In this document: one piece after another, positions 33,463 to 42,800 of the stretch | How positions within the stretch are numbered: the stretch's first letter is position 1 | Layout: each line of letters begins with the position of its first letter | NCBI RefSeq assembly: GCF_025144335.1 | Contig: NZ_CP083539.1 | Location: 1,303,501 to 1,367,500, forward strand | From: Jannaschia sp. W003 | GTDB lineage: Bacteria > Pseudomonadota > Alphaproteobacteria > Rhodobacterales > Rhodobacteraceae | Direction: 5' to 3' | Length of the DNA stretch: 64,000 bases | Notes under the pieces: generated by a model | Seen by the model: the letters and a program-made list of their open reading frames with translations, nothing else | Databases searched by the model: none | What the model was told of the DNA's origin: nothing | Position numbers and translations under genes: made by a program

Positions 33463-35103
33463 ATGGAAAGCCTCGCCGAGGACCTGCGGACCATGGCCCG
33501 CACCCCGCTCACCGACGAGCACGTCGAGGCGCTGCGCCGCATCGCCGAGGAGCGCACGTACCCCGCCGGCGCCATGCTGGCCGAGCCGGGCAAGCCCCTC
33601 GACACGTTCCAATACCTGCTGGAGGGCGAGGCCGAGGCCGTGGACGCCGTGACCGGCGAGCGCATCGGCCCCGACGGGGCCACCCTCGGGCCGGGGCAGT
33701 TCGCGGGCGAGGTGGGCTTCCTGACCGGCTCGGGCGCCATGCTGCCCGTGCGCTGCATGTCCGAATGCCGCATCCTGGAAGCCCCGCGCGAGGCGATGCT
33801 CGAGCTTATGAGTCGCTACCCCGAGGCCTCGGACATCGTGGTCACCGTGCTCGCCGCGCGCCGCCGCGAGCTGCTTCAGGGCAACAGCTCGTCGCTGACC
33901 CTCGTGGGCGTGGAGCGCGACCGGCACATCCGCTCGATCGCGGCCTTCGCCCAGCGCAACCGCATCCCGTTCCGCACGCTCGAGGTCGAGGACGTGCGCG
34001 AGGGGCGCCTGCCCGAGGACTGCTCGGCGATTCCCGCGGAGCCCTGCGTGGTGTTCGGCCGCGACCACGTGATGGAGGCGCCGACCACGGCCAAGGTCGC
34101 GCGTCTCTTCGGCCTCGACCTCGACCTCGGGCCCTCCGAGGTCCACGACGTGCTGATCGTGGGCGGCGGCCCCGGCGGCGTGGCGGCGGCGGTCTACGCG
34201 GGCGCCGAGGGACTCTCGGCGCTGGTGATCGAGGACGCCACCATCGGCGGGCAGGCGGGCACCTCCAGTCGTATCGAGAACTACATGGGGTTCCCGACCG
34301 GCATCTCGGGCGCCGACCTGTGCTGGCGCGGCGAGGTGCAGGCCATGAAGTTCGGCACCCGCTTCGCCGTGCCCCGCCGCGCCGTGGACATGCGCCGGCG
34401 CGAGGACGGCATCCTGTGCGTCACGCTCGACGACGGCACCGAGTGCTGCGCCCGCGCCGTGGTGCTGGCCTGCGGGGTGCAGTACCGCCGCCTGCCGCTC
34501 GACCGGCTCGAGGAGTTCGAGGGCGCCGGCATCTACTATGCCGCCACCGAGTTCGAGGCCCGCTTCTGCCGCGACGCCCAGGTGGTCGTGGTGGGGGGCG
34601 GCAACTCGGCGGGGCAGGCGGCGATGTTCCTCAGCCGCCATGCCGCCTGCGTGCACCTCCTGGTGCGCGAGGACCGGCTCGGGGCCATGTCGAGCTACCT
34701 CAGCCGGCGGCTGGAGGCGAGCGAGCACGTGCGCGTGCGCCTCTCGACCGAGATCGCCGCGCTGGAGGGCGGCGAGGCGCTGGAGGCGGTCACCCTCAAG
34801 GGCGACGGCGTGGAGGAGGGCGACGAGCGCATCGAGACCCCGGCCGCCTTCGTGATGGTCGGCGCCGCGCCCAACACCGACTGGCTGGCGGACGACGTCG
34901 CCGTGGACGATGCCGGCTTCGTGCTGACCGGCGAGGCGGCGGGGCGCGAGTCGCCCTTCGAGACCTCGATGGACGGCGTGTTCGCGATCGGCGACCTGCG
35001 CGCGGAGTCGGTGAAGCGCGTGGCCTCGGCGGTGGGCGAGGGGTCGGTGGTGATCTCCCGCGTCTGGGAGCACGTGCAGAAGGTGCGCGACGGCGAGGGC
35101 TAG
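33463..35103 (+). CDS. cNMP-binding domain fused to thioredoxin reductase-like flavoprotein
   Basis: A 546-residue fusion. Residues about 1-130 form a Crp-like cyclic-nucleotide-binding domain (YLLEGEAEAVDAVTGERIGPDGATLGPGQFAGEVGFLTGS). Residues 140-215 form a linker like thioredoxin-fold spacers. Residues about 225-546 are a TrxB-like unit: FAD motif GGGPGG at 234-239, NADPH motif GGGNSA at 378-383, and GVFAIGDLRAESVKRVASAVGEG at the end. Where TrxB has its Cys-x-x-Cys, this protein reads AATE (about 360-363), so it cannot reduce thioredoxin in the usual way. It may be a flavin-based oxidoreductase or sensor. It overlaps the LysR gene tail by 4 nt. Confidence 0.85.
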   Translation: MESLAEDLRTMARTPLTDEHVEALRRIAEERTYPAGAMLAEPGKPLDTFQYLLEGEAEAVDAVTGERIGPDGATLGPGQFAGEVGFLTGSGAMLPVRCMSECRILEAPREAMLELMSRYPEASDIVVTVLAARRRELLQGNSSSLTLVGVERDRHIRSIAAFAQRNRIPFRTLEVEDVREGRLPEDCSAIPAEPCVVFGRDHVMEAPTTAKVARLFGLDLDLGPSEVHDVLIVGGGPGGVAAAVYAGAEGLSALVIEDATIGGQAGTSSRIENYMGFPTGISGADLCWRGEVQAMKFGTRFAVPRRAVDMRRREDGILCVTLDDGTECCARAVVLACGVQYRRLPLDRLEEFEGAGIYYAATEFEARFCRDAQVVVVGGGNSAGQAAMFLSRHAACVHLLVREDRLGAMSSYLSRRLEASEHVRVRLSTEIAALEGGEALEAVTLKGDGVEEGDERIETPAAFVMVGAAPNTDWLADDVAVDDAGFVLTGEAAGRESPFETSMDGVFAIGDLRAESVKRVASAVGEGSVVISRVWEHVQKVRDGEG

Positions 35104-35972
35104 CCCGCGTCCCGGGCCGCCACCAGCGCGTCGGCAAGGAAGTCCGCCAGCAGCCGCACCCGCCGCACCCGGCGCAGCTCGCCGTGCAGCAGCACCCAGG
35201 TGGAGCGGCGGCGGTCGAGCGCCGTTCCGGGCACCCGCTGCAGCTCGGGAAAGGCGCGCTGCACCCAGGTCGCCAGGAACGTCATGCCCGCCCCGGCCCG
35301 CGCGAGGTGCAGGTGCATCCCCGGATCGGGCACGGCGTGGCGCACGCGCGCGGCCGGGAAGGGCGTGGCGTCGATCATCCGGCGCAGTTCCGGCGCGTCG
35401 CCGTAGCCGATCCAGCTCAGCCCCTCGCCGTGCGGTCCCGCCGCGGGCAGGTGCCGGTCGAGGTAGGCCCGCGAGGCGAAGACGCCCAGCTCCAGCGCGA
35501 ACAGCTTGCGCCCCACCGCGTCCTCGTCGACGGCCAGAACGTGGCGCACCGAGACGTCCGTCTCGCCCGCCGGGATCGAGTCGAGCGCGTAGTCGAGACG
35601 CAGTTCCACGTCGATCTCCGGGTAGAGCCCTGCGAACTCCGCGAGCGCCGGGGCCAGCAGGTGGTGCGCCGTCATCGGATCGGCCGAGAGCCGCACCCGC
35701 CCCGCCGCCTCGCGGTCGAGGCCCTGCACCGCGGCCCGCCCCCGCAGGAGCGCCGCCTCGGCCTCCTCGGCGCGGGGCAGGAGGCGCCGTCCGGCGGCCG
35801 TCAGCGTCAGGCCGCCCGTGGTCCGTCGGAAGAGCTGCGTGTCGAGCTGCGCCTCCAGCCCCTCGATCTGCCGCCGCACGGTCGCATGGGTGCCGCCCAG
35901 CCGCTCGGCCGCGGCGCGCAGCGAGCCGTCGCGGGCGACGGCGAGGAAGGCGGGCAGGGCTTTCCAGTCCAT
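35100..35972 (-). CDS. LysR family transcriptional regulator
   Basis: A 290-residue regulator. The helix-turn-helix comprises about residues 1-60 (MDWKALPAFLAVARDGSLRAAAERLGGTHATVRRQIEGLEAQLDTQLFRR). The effector domain is of the type seen in the LysR subgroup that tends to control quinone or aldehyde oxidoreductases. It is divergent from the zinc-free MDR-type dehydrogenase gene at 36076, with a 103-nt shared spacer, and likely controls that gene. It is convergent with the TrxB-like fusion gene by 4 nt. Confidence 0.93.
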   Translation of the reverse strand: MDWKALPAFLAVARDGSLRAAAERLGGTHATVRRQIEGLEAQLDTQLFRRTTGGLTLTAAGRRLLPRAEEAEAALLRGRAAVQGLDREAAGRVRLSADPMTAHHLLAPALAEFAGLYPEIDVELRLDYALDSIPAGETDVSVRHVLAVDEDAVGRKLFALELGVFASRAYLDRHLPAAGPHGEGLSWIGYGDAPELRRMIDATPFPAARVRHAVPDPGMHLHLARAGAGMTFLATWVQRAFPELQRVPGTALDRRRSTWVLLHGELRRVRRVRLLADFLADALVAARDAG

Positions 35973-35987
35973 GGGCGCGGTTCGTTT

Positions 35988-36027
35988 TCGATCCGGGGCG
36001 GGTCATCCTAGGGCATTCGCGGATCGA
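35988..36027. promoter_or_regulatory. Possible LysR operator in divergent spacer
   Basis: TCGATCC (35988-35994) and GGATCGA (36021-36027) are exact inverted arms 26 nt apart in the spacer between the LysR gene and the dehydrogenase gene. LysR proteins often bind such paired sites. Support is position and symmetry only. Confidence 0.3.
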
Positions 36028-36075
36028 TCTCGACCCTCTATCCGGACGCCGACCCCGAACGGAAAGGAGCCTGCC

Positions 36076-37044
36076 ATGACCTACGATGCCTGGGAAATCC
36101 GCCGCTACGGCGGCCCCGAACGGCTCGCGCCGGTGGTGCGTCCCCTGCCGGAGCCGGGACCGGGCGAGGTGCTCGTGCGCGTGCGCGCCTCGGCCGTGAC
36201 CCGCGCCGACACGATGATGCGCGCCGGCCGGCCCCGCTTCGCCCGCCTCTTCCTCGGCCTGCGCCGTCCCCGCGCCGCCCTGAGCGGCACGGGCCTCTCG
36301 GGCGAGGTGATCGCCGCGGGGCCCGGAGTGCGGCGCTTCGCTGTGGGCGACGCCGTGTTCGGCGAGGCGGGGATGCGCTTCGGCGCGAACGCGAGCCACA
36401 TCCTCCTGCCCGAGGACGGGGTGCTCATGCCAAAGCCCGACGCCCTCACCCACGAGGAGGCGGCGGTGATGTGCGACGGGCCGCTGACCTCGTGGCACTT
36501 CCTCACCCGCGTGGCGGAGCTGCGGGCGGGAGAGGGGGTGCTGGTCCTCGGCGGCTCGGGCAGCCTCGGCAGCGCGGCGGTGCAGATCGCCGCCGCGCTC
36601 GGCGCGGATACGACCGCCACCACCACGCGCAACGCCGCGATGGTGGCGGCCGTCGGCGCGCACCGGGTCGTGGACCCGCGCAGGGAGGACGTGTTCGCGG
36701 GCGGGCCCTTCGACGTGGTGTTCGACACGCTGGGGCTCTCGGGCTTCGCGGAGGCCCGCCCGCACCTCGCGCCGCGGGGCCGCTACCTCTGCCCGGTGCT
36801 GGGGCTCGCGCTCCTGCGGGACATGGCCCGGTCCCGGATGCGCGACGGGCCGCGCGCCCTGTTCTCGGCGGCCGGCCTGCAGGACGCGGCCACCCTCCGC
36901 GGCGGCCTCGCGGCCCTCCTGGAGATGGTGCACGCGGGCACCTTCGCCCCGCAGATGGACCGGATCTATCCGCTGCGCGACCTCGTGGAGGCGCACCGCT
37001 ACGTGGAGACGGGGCGCAAGCGCGGCAACGTGGCGGTGGTCTGA
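36076..37044 (+). CDS. NAD(P)H:quinone oxidoreductase-like MDR alcohol dehydrogenase
   Basis: Medium-chain reductase/dehydrogenase of 322 residues without a structural zinc lobe. The N-terminal GroES-like domain has WEIRRYGGPERLAPVVRPLPEPGPGEVLVRVRASAVTRADTMMR. The cofactor domain has VLVLGGSGSLGSAAVQIAAALGADTTATT. Relatives reduce quinones or enones with NADPH. It starts 14 nt after AAGGAG and is divergent from the LysR regulator that probably controls it. The substrate is unknown. Confidence 0.88.
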   Translation: MTYDAWEIRRYGGPERLAPVVRPLPEPGPGEVLVRVRASAVTRADTMMRAGRPRFARLFLGLRRPRAALSGTGLSGEVIAAGPGVRRFAVGDAVFGEAGMRFGANASHILLPEDGVLMPKPDALTHEEAAVMCDGPLTSWHFLTRVAELRAGEGVLVLGGSGSLGSAAVQIAAALGADTTATTTRNAAMVAAVGAHRVVDPRREDVFAGGPFDVVFDTLGLSGFAEARPHLAPRGRYLCPVLGLALLRDMARSRMRDGPRALFSAAGLQDAATLRGGLAALLEMVHAGTFAPQMDRIYPLRDLVEAHRYVETGRKRGNVAVV

Positions 37045-37052
37045 GGGGCGCC

Positions 37053-37081
37053 TTTACCCCCCGCGGCCCCCTGCCTATAAC
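37053..37081 (+). promoter_or_regulatory. Candidate sigma-70 promoter of ileS
   Basis: TTTACC (37053-37058), 17 bases, TATAAC (37076-37081) in the 171-nt spacer before ileS. The -10 element matches 5 of 6 consensus positions and the -35 matches 4 of 6. A start near 37088 gives a leader of about 128 nt to the ATG at 37216. No T-box-like folding was recognised. Confidence 0.45.
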
Positions 37082-37215
37082 GCCGCCGATGCACCATCCG
37101 GCCCGCATATCGCGAATTCGCCGCCCGGCGCCCCGCCGCTGATCCGCGCGGGGTAGCCGGGCCGCACGCCGCGCCGACGCGCGCCCTTCCATTCCCCATT
37201 CGCGAGACCGCCCCC

Positions 37216-40212
37216 ATGTGCGCCGACACGCCCGAAGCTCCCGACTACAAGTCCACCCTGCATCTGCCGCGCACCGACTTCCCGATGCGCGCCGGGCTCC
37301 CGAAGCGCGAGCCGGCGTGGCTGGAGCGCTGGGCGCGGATGGGCATCTACGACCGTTTGCGCGCCAAGGCGGGCCGGGAGCGCTTCGTGCTCCACGACGG
37401 GCCTCCTTACGCCAACGGCCACCTCCACATGGGCCACGCGCTCAACAAGACGCTGAAGGACTTCGTGGTGCGCTCGCACCAGATGATGGGCTTCGACGCG
37501 CCGTACGTCCCCGGCTGGGACTGCCACGGCCTGCCGATCGAGTGGAAGATCGAGGAGAAGTACCGCAGCAAGGGCCAGGACAAGGACGCGGTCGACGTGT
37601 CCGAGTTCCGCGGCGAGTGCCGCGAGTTCGCGCGCGGCTGGGTCGACGTGCAGCGGGACGAGTTCCAGCGCCTCGGCATCACCGGCAACTGGGCCGACCC
37701 CTACCTGACCATGGCGCATCACGCCGAGGCGGTGATCGCGGGCGAGTTCCTGGAGTTCGTGCGCAATGGGCTGGTGTACCAGGGCTCGAAGCCCGTGATG
37801 TGGTCGCCCGTGGAGCGCACCGCGCTGGCCGAGGCGGAGGTGGAGTACCACGACCGCCAGACCGACGCCGTCTGGGTGGCCTTCCCCGTCGTCGAGGCCG
37901 CGAGCACGCTCTACGACCTTGAGGCGGACCTGCCCTTCGAGGAGGAGACGCAGGAGACCCGCGCCGCCGTGGCCGCGGCCACGGTCACGCGCGAGCAGCA
38001 GCTCGAGGCCGCGCGCGTGCTGATCTGGACCACCACGCCTTGGACGCTGCCCTCGAACCGGGCGATCTGCTTCGGGCCCTCCATCGAGTATGGCCTCTAC
38101 GAGGTGACGGGCACGCCCGAGGAATCGTGGGTCTCGGTGGGCGACACGTTCCTAGTCGCCGACGCCCTCGCCGAGGAGGCGCTGGGCGCCATGCGGCTGG
38201 AATCCGGTCAGTGGCGCCGCGTGCGCCCCGTGCAGCCCGAAGAGCTTGCCGCCCTCCGCTGCGCCCACCCCCTGCGCGGCGCGGACGGCGCGGACGGTGA
38301 GTGGGACTACGACGTGCCCCTGTTCCCGGGCGCCCACGTCACCGACGACGCCGGCACGGGCTTCGTGCACACCGCGCCCAGCCACGGCGACGACGACTAC
38401 GCGATCGGCGTCGAGCACGGCCTGCCCATGACCTACAACGTCGAGGCCGACGGCACCTTGCGCGCCGACCTGCCGTTCTTCGGCGGCGAGGCCATCGTGC
38501 AGGCGAGCGGCAAGCCCGGCGGCGCCAACAAGGCGGTGATCGAGCGCATGGTCGCGGCCGGCGCGCTGATGGCGCGGCGGCGCATCACCATCTCGGACGC
38601 CCATTCCTGGCGCTCCAAGGCCCCCGTGATCCGCCTCAACCGGCCCCAGTGGTTCGCCGCCATCGACCGCCCCGTGGGCGACGGCCGCGACGCGCACGGC
38701 GAGACGATCCGGGCGCGGGCGCTCACCTCCATCGACCAACTGGTGGAGTGGACGCCGCGGCGCGGTCGCAACCGGCTCCACGCCATGATCGAGAACCGCC
38801 CCGACTGGGTGCTCAGCCGCCAGCGCGCCTGGGGCGTGCCCCTGGTTCTGTTCACGAAGCGGGGCGCGAAGGCGGACGATCCGGACTTCATCCTGCGCGA
38901 CGACGCCGTGGACGCGCGCATCCTCGAGGCCTTCGAGGCCGAGGGCGCGGACGCCTGGTACGCGGCGGGCGCCAAGGCGCGGTTCCTCGGGGCGGACCAC
39001 GATCCCGAGGCCTGGGACCAGGTGTTCGACATCCTCGACGTGTGGTTCGACTCGGGCTCCACCCACGCCTTCGTGCTGCGCGACCGCGAGGACGGCACCG
39101 CGGACGGCATCGCCGACGTCTATCTGGAAGGCACCGATCAGCACCGGGGCTGGTTCCACTCGTCCATGCTGCAGGGCTGCGGAACGAAGGGGCGCGCGCC
39201 TTACAAGGCGGTCGTGACCCACGGCTTCACGCTCGACGCGAAGGGCGTGAAGATGTCGAAGTCGCTCGGCAACATCGTCGCGCCCCAGAAGATCGTGGAC
39301 CAGTACGGCGCCGACATCCTGCGCCTGTGGGTGGCGCAGGTGGACTACACCGCCGACCACCGCATCGGCGACGAGATCCTCAAGGGCGTGGCCGATGGCT
39401 ACCGGCGCCTGCGCAACACCCTGCGCTACATGCTGGGTTCGCTGGGCGACTACGATCCCGCGAAGGCCGCCGACCCGATCGAGATGCCGGAGCTGGAGCG
39501 CCTGATCCTCCACCGCCTCTCGGAGCTCGACGACGAGGTGCGCGAGGGCTACCGCCGCTTCGACTTCGCCGGGGTCTGGAACGCCGTGTTCCAGTTCTGC
39601 ACGAATGACCTGTCGGCCTTCTACTTCGACGTGCGCAAGGACGCGCTCTACTGCGACGGGGACACGCTGCGGCGGCGCTCGGCGCTCACCGTGCTCGACA
39701 TCCTGCACAGGCGCATCGCCGCATGGCTCGCGCCGATCCTGCCCTTCACCATGGAGGAAGCGTGGCTGGAGCGCTTCGGGGGCGAGGAGTCGTCGGTGCA
39801 CCTCGAGGACTTCCCCGAAGCGAACCCCGGATGGCGCGACGACGCGCTGGCTGGGAAGTGGGCGCGCGTGCGCGCGGCGCGCCGCGTCGTGACCGGGGCG
39901 CTGGAGGTGGCGCGGCGCGACAAGGTGATCGGCTCGTCGCTGGAGGCGGCGCCGGTGGTGCACGTGGACCCGGACACCAAGGCGCTGCTGGACGGCGTGG
40001 CCTTCGACGACGTGTGCATCGTCTCGGACGTCGTGCTCTCCGACGCCGACGCCCCGCCCGAGGCGTTCCGCTCCGAGGAGGGCGGCGTCGCGGTGGTGTT
40101 CCGGCACGCCGAGGGCGGCAAGTGCCTGCGCTGCTGGAAGGTGCTGCCCGACGTGGGCCGGCACGGCCACGACGGGGTCTGCGGCCGCTGCGATGCCGCG
40201 CTCTCCGACTGA
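37216..40212 (+). CDS. ileS: Isoleucyl-tRNA synthetase
   Basis: Class I aminoacyl-tRNA synthetase of 998 residues that charges tRNA-Ile. The ATP motif HLHMGH follows DGPPYANG near residues 63-76, and the KMSKS loop ([17 protein letters not shown]) is intact. The CP1 editing domain contains the conserved [12 protein letters not shown] and [15 protein letters not shown] segments. The C-terminus has a zinc knuckle: CLRCWK and, later, CGRCDAAL. Its last 20 nt overlap the start of the DUF3253 gene, so the two are co-transcribed. Confidence 0.97.
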   Translation: MCADTPEAPDYKSTLHLPRTDFPMRAGLPKREPAWLERWARMGIYDRLRAKAGRERFVLHDGPPYANGHLHMGHALNKTLKDFVVRSHQMMGFDAPYVPGWDCHGLPIEWKIEEKYRSKGQDKDAVDVSEFRGECREFARGWVDVQRDEFQRLGITGNWADPYLTMAHHAEAVIAGEFLEFVRNGLVYQGSKPVMWSPVERTALAEAEVEYHDRQTDAVWVAFPVVEAASTLYDLEADLPFEEETQETRAAVAAATVTREQQLEAARVLIWTTTPWTLPSNRAICFGPSIEYGLYEVTGTPEESWVSVGDTFLVADALAEEALGAMRLESGQWRRVRPVQPEELAALRCAHPLRGADGADGEWDYDVPLFPGAHVTDDAGTGFVHTAPSHGDDDYAIGVEHGLPMTYNVEADGTLRADLPFFGGEAIVQASGKPGGANKAVIERMVAAGALMARRRITISDAHSWRSKAPVIRLNRPQWFAAIDRPVGDGRDAHGETIRARALTSIDQLVEWTPRRGRNRLHAMIENRPDWVLSRQRAWGVPLVLFTKRGAKADDPDFILRDDAVDARILEAFEAEGADAWYAAGAKARFLGADHDPEAWDQVFDILDVWFDSGSTHAFVLRDREDGTADGIADVYLEGTDQHRGWFHSSMLQGCGTKGRAPYKAVVTHGFTLDAKGVKMSKSLGNIVAPQKIVDQYGADILRLWVAQVDYTADHRIGDEILKGVADGYRRLRNTLRYMLGSLGDYDPAKAADPIEMPELERLILHRLSELDDEVREGYRRFDFAGVWNAVFQFCTNDLSAFYFDVRKDALYCDGDTLRRRSALTVLDILHRRIAAWLAPILPFTMEEAWLERFGGEESSVHLEDFPEANPGWRDDALAGKWARVRAARRVVTGALEVARRDKVIGSSLEAAPVVHVDPDTKALLDGVAFDDVCIVSDVVLSDADAPPEAFRSEEGGVAVVFRHAEGGKCLRCWKVLPDVGRHGHDGVCGRCDAALSD

Positions 40213-40438
40213 CGGCGCGGTCGCGGCGGCGATCTTGGCGCTCACGGCCGAGCGGTCGCCCCGCTCGGTCTGCCCCTCCGAGGTGGCGCGGGCGCTGGCC
40301 GGGGACTGGCGCCCGCTGATGGCGCAGGTCCGCCGGGTGGCCGGAGGGCTGGCAGAGGTCGAGGCGACGCAGGGCGGGGCGGTGGTGGACCCGCAGGCGG
40401 CGCGGGGGCCGATCCGGTTGCGGCGGGTCGGGGGGTAG
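40193..40438 (+). CDS. DUF3253 family protein
   Basis: An 81-residue protein. The segment [57 protein letters not shown] matches the DUF3253 pattern (SVCPSEVAR, then WR.LM, then a final GPIRLR). The fold looks like a small winged helix. Its role is unknown. It starts inside the ileS 3' end and is closed by a strong hairpin. Confidence 0.85.
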   Translation: MPRSPTDGAVAAAILALTAERSPRSVCPSEVARALAGDWRPLMAQVRRVAGGLAEVEATQGGAVVDPQAARGPIRLRRVGG

Positions 40439-40469
40439 CGTTCACGTCCCGACCGTTCCGCCCCTGGCG

Positions 40470-40504
40470 GGCCGAGGCCCCGGACCCGATCCGGGGCCTC
40501 GGCC
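40470..40504. terminator. 15-bp palindromic bidirectional terminator
   Basis: GGCCGAGGCCCCGGA (40470-40484) pairs perfectly with TCCGGGGCCTCGGCC (40490-40504) around CCCGA. It lies between the DUF3253 stop (40438) and the convergent hydroxyacid oxidase stop (40521), the best position for a two-way terminator. The core is shared with 18887-18907. Confidence 0.7.
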
Positions 40505-40520
40505 AACCACCCGCGCCGTC

Positions 40521-41684
40521 TTACCGGATCGACGCGCCCCCCCGACCGATCAACCGCCCCTTCGCGTCCGCCAGCCGCTCGATCCCAAGCTGCGCCATGT
40601 TGCACTCCAGGTCGTCGCGCAGGACGTGCACGAGGTGATCCAGCCCCCGCGGCCCGAGGGCGGCCAGCGCGAAGAACCACGCCTTGCCGAGGAACACGAA
40701 GCTTGCGCCGAGGGCCACCGCGCGCAGGACGTCCAGCCCGCCCGCGACGCCGGAGCAGAAGAACACCGGCGCCCGGCCCGCGACGACGCCGGCCACCTCG
40801 CGCAGGTTGTCGATCGCCGCCGGCCCGCCCTCGAACTGGCGGCCCGAGTGGTTCGACACCCAGATGCCGTCCACGCCGAGGCCGAGCAGCCGCTCGGCGT
40901 CCACCCCCTCCTGCACGCCCTTCACCACGAGGGGGCCGTCCCACTCCTCGCGCAGGGCGCTGATGTAGGCGTCGTCCGGATAGCCCCGGATCAGGCGGCC
41001 CGCGTGGACGAAGGCGTCCGCGCCCGTGCGGTCGCCGACGTATCCTTCGGGAAAGCGCATCCGGGGCATGCCGCCCATCCGCGCGTGGCCCATGGCCCAT
41101 GCCGGGTGCAGGGCCATGTCGAGCGCCATCGCGGGCGTGACCACGGGGGGCATGGAGATGTTGGCGCGGCGCTGGCGCTCGCGGCGCGACTCGCCGGGCA
41201 CGTCCACGGTGACGACTAGCACCCGCCAGCCCGCGTCCTTGATCCGCCGCAGCATGTCCCGGCGTATCCCTGCGTCGTTGACCGGGTAGTGCTGGAACCA
41301 GCCCAGATCGCCGGCGATGGGGCCGGTGTCCTCGGGCGTGGCGGCGGCCACGGTGCTCTGGCCGTAGGGGATGCCGTGGCGCGCGGCGGCGCGGGCGAGG
41401 TGACGCTCCGCGTCCGGCCAGATCATGCCCGCGAAGCCCACGGGCGCGATGCCGAAGGGCAGGGGGTGCGGGCCGAAGGCATCCGCGGAGAGGTCGAAAT
41501 CGAGAGGCCCGCGCAGGATCGCGGGCTGGAAGCGCACCGCGTCGAGGCCGGCGCGGTTCGCGTGGACGCCGCGCTCGGTGCCGGTGCCCGAATCGAGGTA
41601 CTCGAAGGCGAAGCGAGGCATGCGCCGGCGGGCGCGGGCGCGCAGGTCGGAGATGGCGGGGTAGCGGAGGTCGAGATCGGGCAT
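40521..41684 (-). CDS. FMN-dependent alpha-hydroxyacid oxidase/dehydrogenase
   Basis: A 387-residue flavoprotein of the lactate dehydrogenase/glycolate oxidase family (LldD-like). Conserved parts are FGIAPVGFAGMIWPDAERHLARAAARHGIPYGQSTVAAATPED, the FMN-binding VVTVDVPGESRRERQRRANI, and the active-site motif GIWVSNHSGRQFEGGPAAIDNLREV with the catalytic His and Arg. It oxidises an L-2-hydroxyacid to the 2-keto acid and passes electrons to quinone or oxygen; which acid is not determinable. A short 46-residue gene lies 49 nt upstream on the same strand. Confidence 0.92.
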   Translation of the reverse strand: MPDLDLRYPAISDLRARARRRMPRFAFEYLDSGTGTERGVHANRAGLDAVRFQPAILRGPLDFDLSADAFGPHPLPFGIAPVGFAGMIWPDAERHLARAAARHGIPYGQSTVAAATPEDTGPIAGDLGWFQHYPVNDAGIRRDMLRRIKDAGWRVLVVTVDVPGESRRERQRRANISMPPVVTPAMALDMALHPAWAMGHARMGGMPRMRFPEGYVGDRTGADAFVHAGRLIRGYPDDAYISALREEWDGPLVVKGVQEGVDAERLLGLGVDGIWVSNHSGRQFEGGPAAIDNLREVAGVVAGRAPVFFCSGVAGGLDVLRAVALGASFVFLGKAWFFALAALGPRGLDHLVHVLRDDLECNMAQLGIERLADAKGRLIGRGGASIR

Positions 41685-41733
41685 GGGCGCAGTTGCGCCC
41701 CGCCCGGCGGGGTTGTCCAGCGGGGGCGTGGCC

Positions 41734-41874
41734 TCAGCTGGCGGCGGCCTCGATGCGCTCGGGCACGCGGCGGTCGATCATGGCGGCACGGCGCGCGCCG
41801 CGGGTCCACGGCATCACCGGGCGCTCGGTGCGAGCGGCTTCGACGACGGCGTCGATGAAGGTCTTGCTGGACAT
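41734..41874 (-). CDS. Small basic protein, 46 residues
   Basis: The minus strand from ATG 41874 encodes MSSKTFIDAVVEAARTERPV then MPWTRGARRAAMIDRRVPER and IEAAAS, stop at 41734. GGAGAG lies 6 nt before the ATG. It is a compact, basic, helix-rich protein without a membrane helix. The pattern MPWTRGARRAA looks like a family-type core rather than random sequence. It lies between the hydroxyacid oxidase and YfiH-type genes on the same strand. Function unknown. Confidence 0.6.
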   Translation of the reverse strand: MSSKTFIDAVVEAARTERPVMPWTRGARRAAMIDRRVPERIEAAAS

Positions 41875-41970
41875 CGCGATCTCTCCCTGAGGCGTGAGCC
41901 CGGTGTGACGGGGCCTCGCGGCGGGGCGGGGGCGGAGACGTGGCGCGGTCCGGGTGTTCCCGTGGCGCCG

Positions 41971-42717
41971 CTAGAGCCGGATCGCGGCGATGAGACGGCC
42001 ATAATCGGGCTCGCCCCGGTGGGTGGCCCGGCGGTAGGAGTAGAACCGCGCCTCGTCGGCGTAGGTGCAGTGGCCGGTCCACTCGGCTTCCACGCCCGCG
42101 CGGCGCAGGCGGTGGAGGCCGTAGCCCGGCAGGTCCAGCATCATCCGGTCGCCCTCGCCGTTCGCGAAGAAGCGCGCGGCCTCCGCGTCCTCGGCCAGGA
42201 AGGCGTCCAGCATCTCGGGCCCCACCTCGTAGTTGCGCTGCGAGATCGACGGGCCGATGGCCGCGCGGATCGTGCGCGCGCCGAGCGCCTCCATCGCCTC
42301 CAGGGTCGCCTCCAGCACACCGCCGAGCGCACCCTTCCAGCCCGCATGGGCCGCCCCGATGACGCCGGCCTCGCGGTCCTCGAACAGCACCGGCTGGCAG
42401 TCGGCGGTGAGGATCGCGAGCGCCTCGCCGGGGCGGTCGGTGACGAGCGCGTCGGCCTTCGGACGCGGCTCGCCCAGGGGGCCGTCCACGCGCACCACGT
42501 CCGCCGAATGGACCTGGTGCACCCCGTGGAGGTGATCGGGCGCGACGCCGAGATGCGCGGCCACCCGCTCGCGGTTCATCTGAACCGCGCCGCGCTGGTC
42601 GCGGCTGCCGAGCCCGGCGTTCAGCCCCTCGTAGAGCCCCGACGAGGCACCGCCCGCGCGGGTGAAGAACCCGTGCGGCGCAGCGATGAGGTCGGAGCGG
42701 ATGGCGTCGAGGGTCAT
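41971..42717 (-). CDS. pgeF: Laccase-domain (YfiH/PgeF) protein
   Basis: A 248-residue member of the multicopper-laccase-like YfiH family, which act as purine-nucleoside phosphorylases or polyphenol oxidases. The metal-binding residues are all in place: His in GVHQVHSADVVRVDG, Cys in ILTADCQPVLF and His in IGAAHAGWKGALGGV. FTRAGGASSGLYEGLN opens the protein as usual. It is the third gene in an lgt-midA-pgeF set. Confidence 0.9.
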   Translation of the reverse strand: MTLDAIRSDLIAAPHGFFTRAGGASSGLYEGLNAGLGSRDQRGAVQMNRERVAAHLGVAPDHLHGVHQVHSADVVRVDGPLGEPRPKADALVTDRPGEALAILTADCQPVLFEDREAGVIGAAHAGWKGALGGVLEATLEAMEALGARTIRAAIGPSISQRNYEVGPEMLDAFLAEDAEAARFFANGEGDRMMLDLPGYGLHRLRRAGVEAEWTGHCTYADEARFYSYRRATHRGEPDYGRLIAAIRL

Positions 42718-42800
42718 GCCACCGGAGTGCGCGGTGCGACGGGGCGGGTCAAGGCGCATGCGGGGCGGGGGGAAGGAACGGCGCGGACCGGCTCGCGCCC

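Noticed and set aside
33274-36996. 1240-residue minus-strand frame across four genes
   Set aside because: Runs antisense to the cNMP/TrxB and dehydrogenase genes. Only its LysR portion in another frame is real; the rest is GC-driven stop-poor sequence.
37082-37215. Riboswitch or T-box before ileS
   Set aside because: No T-box bulge or other conserved folding was recognised, and T-boxes are rare in this bacterial class.
38152-41100. 982-residue minus-strand frame opposite ileS
   Set aside because: Antisense to ileS; no motifs, Arg/His/Ala-rich shadow.
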